Positions 57,602 through 64,000 of a stretch of DNA of 64,000 bases are shown here, in pieces. The stretch comes from Anaeramoeba ignava. Taxonomy: Eukaryota; Metamonada; Anaeramoebidae. Below the pieces are notes generated by a model. That model did not search any database and had not been told where the DNA came from. It saw only the letters and a list, made by a program, of their open reading frames with translations. Location of the stretch: the NCBI GenBank assembly GCA_028826165.1, contig JAPDFW010000094.1, positions 197,501-261,500 on the forward strand. The letters are read 5' to 3'. Position 1 is the stretch's first letter. Each line of letters begins with the position of its first letter. The translations under genes and the position numbers were made by a program.

Positions 57602-59312
57602 TTGTTATTTTTGTTTTAAAAAAATTTATAAATTGTTTTTTTTTTGTTTCTAATTAAAAATGTAAATAAAAAAATGAAAAATGAAATTTTGTTTGTTTTT
57701 ATTCCAAATTTTATTTTCTTTCCCAAAAAAAAAAAAAATTTCTTAAATTGTTCTGAATTGGAATTATTTGAAAAAAGGAGAAGATCAAGAAATATTTCTT
57801 TTTAATATTTTTTGAATTAAGTTCTTTAAAAATAAATTTTTTTTAATTTAAATTTATTTTCAAAATAATTATTCCATTTGTTTAATTTATTTAAAATACT
57901 TAAAAATTTATTCCAAAATTAAAAATAAATAGATTAAATAATCTTAAATTAATTTATTTAAAAATAATAAATTAAAGTTATTAAAAATAATTAAATAAAT
58001 TTAAATGAAAAAAATTTATTTTCAAAATAATTATTCCATTTGTTTAATTTATTTAAAATATTTAATAATTTATTCCAAAATTAAAAATAAATATATTAGA
58101 TAATTTTAAATTAATTTATTTAAAAATAATAAATTAAAGTTATTAAAAATAATGAAATAAATTTAAATGAAAAATTTATTTTCAAAATAATTATTTCATT
58201 TTTTAATTTATTTAAAATACTTAATAATTTATTCCAAAATTAAAAATAAATAGATTAAATAATTTTAAATTAATTTATTTAAAAATAATAAATTAAAGTT
58301 ATTAAAAATAATTAAATAAATTTAAATGAAAAAATTTATTTTCAAAATAATTATTCCATTTGTTTAATTTATTTAAATTACTTAATAATTTATTCCAAAA
58401 TTAAAAATAAATAGATCAGATAATTTTAAATTAATTTATTTAAAAATAATAAATTAAAATAAATTTAAATCAAAAATTTTATTTTCAAAATAATTATTCC
58501 ATTTATTTAATTTATTTAAAATACTTAAAAATTTATTCCAAAATTAAAAATAAATAGATTAAATAATTTTAAATTAATTTATTTAAAAATAATAAATTAA
58601 AGTTATTAAAAATAATTAAATAAATTTAAATGAAAAATTTATTTTCAAAATAATTATTCCATTTATTTAATTTATTTAAAATACTTAAAAATTTATTCCA
58701 AAATTAAAAATAAATAGATTAGATAATTTTAAATTAATTTATTTAAAAATAATAAATTAAAGTTATTAAAAATAATGAAATAAATTTAAATGAAAAATTT
58801 ATTTTCAAAATAATTATTCCATTTATTTAATTTATTTAAAATACTTAAAAATTTATTCCAAAATTAAAAATAAATAGATTAGATAATTTTAAATTAATTT
58901 ATTTAAAAATAATAAATTAAAGTTATTAAAATAATGAAATAAATTTAAATCAAAAAAATTTATTTTCAAAATAATTATTCCATTTTTTTAATTTATTTAA
59001 AATATTTAAAAATTTATTCCAAAATTAAAAATAAATAGATTAAATAATCTTAAATTAATTTATTTAAAAATAATAAATTAAAGTTATTAAAAATAATGAA
59101 ATAAATTTAAATTAAAAAAATTTATTTTCAAAATAATTATTCCATTTGTTTAATTTATTTAAAATACTTAAAAATTTATTCCAAAATTAAAAATAAATAG
59201 ATCAGATAATTTTAAATTAATTTATTTAAAAATAATAAATTAAAGTCTTGAAAAAAAAATAAAAAAACCAAAAATTTATTTTTTCATTTTTTTTTCTTTT
59301 TGTTTTTTTTCA
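57602..59312. repeat. Minisatellite, about 9 copies of a 160-base unit
   Basis: Array from about 57840 to 59245. The marker TTTTCAAAATAATTATTCCA recurs with ATTCC at 57871, 58033, (58193), 58353, 58496, 58656, 58816, 58977 and 59139, a spacing of 160-162 except one 143-base unit. It separates the divergent GATA and nuclease genes. Flanks hold TTTTTCATTTTT-type motifs for each gene (57673-57690 minus, 59282-59300 plus). The unit is unrelated to the 144-base array at 43580. Confidence 0.9.
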
Positions 59313-61661
59313 ATGATCAAATTCTTTTTAATAATAATTTTAATCACATTAACTTTAACCGATTCAATTGAAGAATACAGTGATCCATACAGTGAATGTG
59401 AAAGTAATTTTTTTGCATCAATACCACCAAAAATGTATTCAGGAAATGTAGCACTTTGTAAAAATGGTTATGCTTTTATTGCTTATGACGTGGATATGAA
59501 AAATCCAGCTTTGACTGCTTATTATTGGAAAAAAGAAACTTTATATGGTGGACGTGAAGGTTTTAAACTTGATACAGAATTAGAAGCAATGGGAATTGCT
59601 CAAGGTATTTTTCAATAAGATTTTTGATTAATTTTTTTCAATTTAAATTTTTGGATTGTTTATTAAATATTAAATTAAATATTAAATATTAAATATTAAA
59701 TCAAATATTAAATATTGAATATAAAATTAAATTAAATTAAATTAAATATAAAATTAAATATTAAATATAAAATTAAAAATTAAATTAAATATTAAATATT
59801 AAATATTAAATTAAATTAAATATTAAATATTAAATATTAAATTAAATATTATATTAAATATTAAATTAAATATTAAATTAAATTAAATTAAATTAAATTA
59901 AATATTAAATATTATATTAAATTAAATTAAAAATTAAATTAAATATTAAATTAAAAATTAAATTAAATATTAAATTAAATATTAAATTAAATATTAAATT
60001 AAAAATTAAATTAAATATTAAATTAAATATTAAATTAAATTAAATATTAAATTAAATATTAAATTAAATATTAAATTAAATTATAAATTAAATATTAAAT
60101 ATTAAATTAAATATTAAATTAAATATTAAATTAAATATTAAATTAAATATTAAATATAAAATTAAATTAAATTAAATATTAAATATTAAATTAAATATTA
60201 AAGCTCCTGTTGATTCTTCTTGTTGGTCTCAGGATTGGAATAGAGGCCATCTTAAACCAAGTGATGGATCAAGTTATAATTTAACAAAAGGTGGTCCTTG
60301 GGATATGACTTATATTATGAGTAATGTTGCTCCTCAAGCTGGAACTTTTAATGAAGGATCTGTTTGTGATTTAATTTAAATTCAAAAATTAAATTAAAAA
60401 ATTGAAATTCAATAAAATATTTATATTGAATAAAAAAGTGGTCAACTCTTGAAGGAAATGTTGTTAATTGGATTCAAACAAAAAACAATCCTCTTTATAT
60501 TATTACTGGTGTTGCTTATAAAGATAGAAGTAATCCAATAAGAAGAGCTGATAATATTGCTCAACCAGATTATTATTACAAAGTTATTTGTGATCCAGTT
60601 GCAAGACAATCAGCTGGATTTTATGCTTGTAAAATTAAATTCAAAATAAATTCAAAATAAATTTAAATCAAATTAAATTCAAAATAAATTTAAATTCAAT
60701 TCAAAATATATTTAAATTCAAAATATATTTAAATTCAAAATAAATTTAAATTTAAATCCAAATTCAAATCCAAATTCAAAATAAATTTAAATTCAAAATA
60801 AATTTAAATCAAAATAAATTTAAATTCAAAATAAATTTAAATCAAAATAAATCCAAAATAAATTTAAATTTAAAATAAATTCAAAATAAATTCAAAATAA
60901 ATTTAAATCAAAAATAAATTTAAAATAAATTTAAATTCAAATAAATTCAAAATAAATTTAAATTCAAATAAATTCAAAATAAATTTAAATTCAAATAAAT
61001 TCAAAATAAATTTAAATTCAAATAAATTCAAAATAAATCAAAATAAATTCAAAATAAATTCAAAATAAATCCAAAATAAATTTAAATTAAATTTAAATTC
61101 AAAATAAATCAAAATAAATTCAAAATAAATTTAAATTCAAAATAAATTTAAATTCAAAATAAATTTAAAATAAATTTAAATTCAAAATAAATTTAAATTT
61201 AAAATAAATTCAAATTCAAATTCAAAATAAATTTAAATTCAAAATAAATTTAAATTTAAAATAAATTTAAATCCAAAATAAATTTAAAATCAAAATAAAT
61301 TCAAATTCAAATTAAATTTAAATCCAAAATAAATTTAAAATCAAAATAAATTTAAATTCAAAATCAATTTAAATTTAAAATAAATTTAAATTTAAAATAA
61401 ATTTAAATCCAAAATAAATTCAAATTCAAATTCAAAATAAATTTAAATTCAAAATAAATTTAAATTCAAAATAAATTTAAATCCAAATTCAAAATAAATT
61501 CAAAATAAATTTAAATTCAAAATTTAGGCAATTTACCTGATTCTTGTCAAGAAGATACAAAAATATTCAGAACAGTTGCAGAAGTTGAAACACTTGCTCA
61601 ATTAACCTTATTTGATACATTATGCAATAAGAATTCAGTTGATGAATCTCATTGGTGGTAA
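59313..61661 (+). CDS. Secreted DNA/RNA non-specific endonuclease, 4 exons
   Basis: Exons 59313-59604, 60204-60361, 60439-60628 and 61528-61661 (phases 1,0,1) give 257 residues. A hydrophobic signal peptide (MIKFFLIIILITLTLTDS) leads. Then come CKNGYAFIAYDVDMKNPALT, the active site NRGHLKP (110-116, catalytic H113), and MSNVAPQAGTFNEGSWSTLE, which includes the metal-binding asparagine and spans the intron. Family knowledge: the ββα-metal nucleases usually have DRGH; here the aspartate is asparagine, while secreted arthropod duplex-specific-type nucleases also vary this position. Cysteines are spread as for an exported protein. A role in digesting prey or environmental nucleic acid is likely. 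Introns 1 and 3 are 600-900 bases of repeat. Confidence 0.87.
59605..60203. repeat. Nuclease intron 1, AAATATTAAATT repeat
   Basis: AAATATT and AAATT words in irregular order throughout. Confidence 0.88.
60629..61527. repeat. Nuclease intron 3, AAATTCAAAATAAATTT repeat
   Basis: About 50 copies of a 17-base unit, AAATTCAAAATAAATTT, with deletions; a different repeat from intron 1 of the same gene. Confidence 0.9.
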
Positions 61662-62007
61662 AAAGAAAAGAATGAAAGAAATTCTTTTTTCTTTTTCTTT
61701 TTTCAATTCAAATTTCATTTCCAAAAAAAAACAAACAAAAGAATTTTTTGGTTAAACCAAATAATTGGAATGGAAATTAATTTTTTTTTTCCTATGATCC
61801 ACTTTTCATTTTTTTTTTGCTTTTTTGCTTTTTTGCTTTTTTGCTTTTGAAATTTTTTTTTTTAGCTTGATTTGAATCAAAAAAAAAAAAAAATTTCAAA
61901 AAATATTTTTTTCATTTTTTTTCATTTATTTTGATTTGATTTTTTTTTGATTTGATTAAATTTTATATTTTATAAAAGAAAATAAAATTAAATTAAATTA
62001 AATTAAA
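61662..62007. other. Intergenic, promoter-like tract
   Basis: No gene seen. Contains four copies of TTTTTTGC at 61818-61850 and TTTTTTCATTTTTTTTCATT at 61911-61930, upstream of the four-helix membrane protein gene. Confidence 0.5.
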
Positions 62008-62637
62008 ATGGGATTTCGATCTTTTATAATTTTTTCAGGATTAATATTTGTTACATTATCAGGATTTATAGTTGGATTACTTTCTTTATTTACACCAGAA
62101 CCATGGTTAGTAGATAGAAAATTAGTTGCATCAATTTTAAAAACAACAACAGATAATGAAAAAATTAATCAAATTCTTAATGATTCTGGATTAGCTGATT
62201 TATTAATGGTTCAATATAGATTTGGTTCTATTTTTTTAATTAGTACTTCTGCTTTTGTTTTATTAATTACTTTTACTTCTTATGAAAATCAAAATATTAT
62301 AAGAATTACTCAAGCTCTTCTTTTGATTTTATTAGCAAGTATTTATCTTATTTTAATTGATGAAAGAAAGGTAAAAATTTATATTCAAAAAATTCTATAA
62401 ATTATTTTCTTATTATTATAATTATTATTATTCTTTTTTTTATAGTTTTCAAATAATGCAAAATTATGTACTTTTGATTTCATTTATATTTTTGTTGGTT
62501 TTATTATTTCTTTATGTTGTGGAATTGGAAAAAAACCAGAAGATTTAAATTTAAAAGAAGATTTAAAATTAAAAGAAGATTTAAAAGAAGATTTAAAAGA
62601 AAATTTAAATGAAAATGAATCAAAAAAAGATAAATGA
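62008..62637 (+). CDS. Four-helix membrane protein, unknown family, 2 exons
   Basis: Exons 62008-62370 and 62446-62637 (phase 0), 184 residues. Helix 1 is SFIIFSGLIFVTLSGFIVGL; a 45-residue loop follows with EPWLVDRKLVASILKTTTDN; helices 2 and 3 are FGSIFLISTSAFVLLITF and ITQALLLILLASIYLILI; helix 4 is FIYIFVGFIISLCCGIG in exon 2. The tail is a repeat of KEDLK/KENLN ending in KKDK, charged and probably cytosolic. I do not recognise the family. The tail repeat is encoded by a GAAGATTTAAAA repeat, so its length may vary. Confidence 0.75.
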
Positions 62638-62981
62638 ATAGAATCAAAATTCCTTTTTTTTCATTTCAACTTTTTTTCTTATTTTAAAATTTAATCAAAA
62701 AAAAAAATTCTTTTAAAATTTCAAAAATTATTCTTTAAATTTGAAAAGAAGAAATTCATAAATTGATATTGAATATTTAAGTGAAATTGATTTTAAGAAA
62801 ATATTTTGCAATTAAATCAATTTCTATTTTCTTTTTAAATTTGAATTTGGATTTTGTTTGAATTGAATTTGAAAAAAAAAAGAAAGAAAAGAATTTGAAA
62901 ATTTGGATTTTGTTTGAATTTTGTTTGAATTTTGTTTGAAATTTGTTTTGATTTTTGTTTGAATTTTGTTTGAATTTTGGA
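62638..62981. other. Intergenic spacer between convergent genes
   Basis: Mostly AT-rich words; 62820-62975 has a short TTTTGTTTGAA repeat. No gene or RNA feature seen. Confidence 0.5.
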
Positions 62982-64000
62982 TTAAATATCTAAATCAGTA
63001 TGTAATTCTTTTTCTTTTATAATTTCTTGAATAACTTTGTTTTTTTTTCTTTTTTTAATGAAAATAATTCCAATAATAATCATTAAAATAATCAAAATAG
63101 GGATAATTATTCCAATAGTTATTGCTGTTGTGTTTGTTGAATTTTCACTTGTTTGATAGATATCACATTGCATTGATAATGGTATTATTGATGTTGTTGA
63201 ATTAATTCCTGAATATTCATTAATTGAACAATTTGAATTAGATGATGAATAAATTGAAATTTCATAATATTCTCCTGACTTTAATCCTGTTGAAATTGAA
63301 TAATTTCTTGTTAAATTTGTTAAACAAATTGATGTTGAATTATAATTAAATGAATATGCTTTTAATCCACTTGATAATTCTAATGAATCCCAATTACAAT
63401 AAAATCCTAACATGAAAGATTTGCAACTTAATGAACTAATATTTCCTAATTTTGCTTTTGTTGAAATAATTGAACTTGATTCTCCTAAATATGATGTTTC
63501 ACAATTTAAATCTGAACATCCTCGAATTGAAATATTATATTCAATATTTCCTGATATTTCACTAATTGTTCCAATAACTTCATTTCCACTTAAATCAAGA
63601 GATGTGAATTTTTGCCAATTTGTTTCATTATCAAGTGAAATTGAATAATTGTTTGCATTGTTTAATTTTGTGAAATTTAATTCAATTTCTTCAATTTTAG
63701 GAATTGAATCATAAATTATTGGTGAAATTGGTAAATTATCAGTTGTAATTGAAATTGATGAAATATATCCACATTTTCCATTGGAATTGCAAGCTGAAAC
63801 ATTAATTTGATATTCTTGATTTGGAAATTGAGCTGTAAATTGTTGATTTAATGAATATGATTGATAATTTCCTGAATCATTTTGAGAAATAGATTGATAA
63901 GTAAAATTATAATAAAATGGAATTGAACAATTAATTGATTGATTCCAATTACAATTAATATCTATTGAATATGAAATTGAACATGTTAAATTTGAAATTG
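62982..64000 (-). CDS. Receptor-like type I membrane protein, C-terminal part (N-terminus outside window)
   Basis: The minus frame is open from its stop at 62982 to the window edge: 338 residues, 5' incomplete. The outer part holds serine/asparagine-rich beta-sandwich modules of about 100 residues with a repeated motif, NLTCSISYSIDINCNW and again SLSCKSFMLGFYCNW. Strand patterns such as EYQINVSACN and EYNISIRGCSD also recur, resembling fibronectin type III or similar Ig-like folds. Many NxS/T sites suggest glycosylation. A single helix (TAITIGIIIPILIILMIIIG) is followed by KKRKKNK stop-transfer and a 20-residue cytosolic tail. Probably a cell-surface protein; its ligand is unknown. The family assignment is by pattern only. 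Confidence 0.7.
   Translation of the reverse strand, partial: ISNLTCSISYSIDINCNWNQSINCSIPFYYNFTYQSISQNDSGNYQSYSLNQQFTAQFPNQEYQINVSACNSNGKCGYISSISITTDNLPISPIIYDSIPKIEEIELNFTKLNNANNYSISLDNETNWQKFTSLDLSGNEVIGTISEISGNIEYNISIRGCSDLNCETSYLGESSSIISTKAKLGNISSLSCKSFMLGFYCNWDSLELSSGLKAYSFNYNSTSICLTNLTRNYSISTGLKSGEYYEISIYSSSNSNCSINEYSGINSTTSIIPLSMQCDIYQTSENSTNTTAITIGIIIPILIILMIIIGIIFIKKRKKNKVIQEIIKEKELHTDLDI

Noticed and set aside
1-64000. tRNA or rRNA genes and transposable elements
   Set aside because: I saw no cloverleaf with a GGTTCRA-type T-arm, no rRNA-like block of balanced composition, and no transposase, reverse transcriptase or terminal repeats.

Overview
The window is nuclear DNA of a very AT-rich, intron-rich protist. 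The genes are eukaryotic (NSF, proteasome beta subunit, Sec61 beta, CCZ1, eIF2A, GSK3), the standard code fits with TAA and TGA stops, and introns are GT..AG with donors near GTAAA/GTATT and acceptors near TTTAG. The mix of expanded BTB families (RCC1-BTB, Kelch-BTB, ankyrin-BTB, BTB-TLDc), F-box/TMEM185-like membrane proteins and asparagine/glutamine tracts recalls Anaeramoeba, but I infer this from style only. Upstream of most start codons lies a run of TTTTTCATTTTT-type motifs, which resembles the parabasalid initiator TCA(Y)TTT and would fit a metamonad. I saw no prokaryotic operon, transposon, tRNA, rRNA or CRISPR.

Layout. 0-10 kb, all minus: histidine phosphatase, ADP-ribosylglycohydrolase, CCZ1 and a tiny SEC61B, several with long simple-repeat introns. 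11-15 kb, minus: two tandem intronless RCC1-BTB genes. 15-22 kb, plus: a WW-coiled coil-MyTH4-RhoGAP gene (ARHGAP39-like) with an apparent one-base frameshift, then two tandem small membrane-protein genes. 22-31.7 kb: F-box/TMEM185-like (minus), Kelch-BTB (plus), then GSK3, eIF2A and RNASEK (minus). 31.9-38.7 kb: a PIN/auxin-efflux-type carrier whose five exons are spread by a 4.1 kb and a 1.4 kb repeat intron. 38.7-43.6 kb, plus: an ankyrin-BTB gene and a second F-box/TMEM185-like gene. 45.7-52.5 kb: PSMB4, a TALE homeobox gene (minus), a third small membrane protein and NSF. 52.8-57.6 kb, minus: BTB-TLDc and a GATA-finger gene. 59.3-64 kb: a secreted DNA/RNA nuclease, a four-helix membrane protein, and the C-terminal end of a receptor-like membrane protein running off the window.

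The standout is the ankyrin-BTB gene at 38726-42046. Its exons are whole ankyrin repeats, and the two residues between successive repeats are encoded by separate single-codon (3 nt) exons, each flanked by AG and GT and by introns of about 50-80 nt. I reconstruct 24 exons, 12 of them 3 nt and one 6 nt, all in phase 0, giving a 579-residue protein. SEC61B likewise appears to have an ATG-only first exon and a 17 nt second exon. The splicing machinery of this organism therefore seems to handle exons far below usual lower limits.

Functional themes: membrane traffic (CCZ1, NSF, SEC61B, RNASEK as a V-ATPase partner), ubiquitin/proteasome (BTB and F-box adaptors, PSMB4), signalling (GSK3, RhoGAP, ADP-ribosylhydrolase) and transcription (TALE homeobox, GATA). 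All exon coordinates come from reading splice signals, reading frame and family alignment by eye; there is no transcript evidence.
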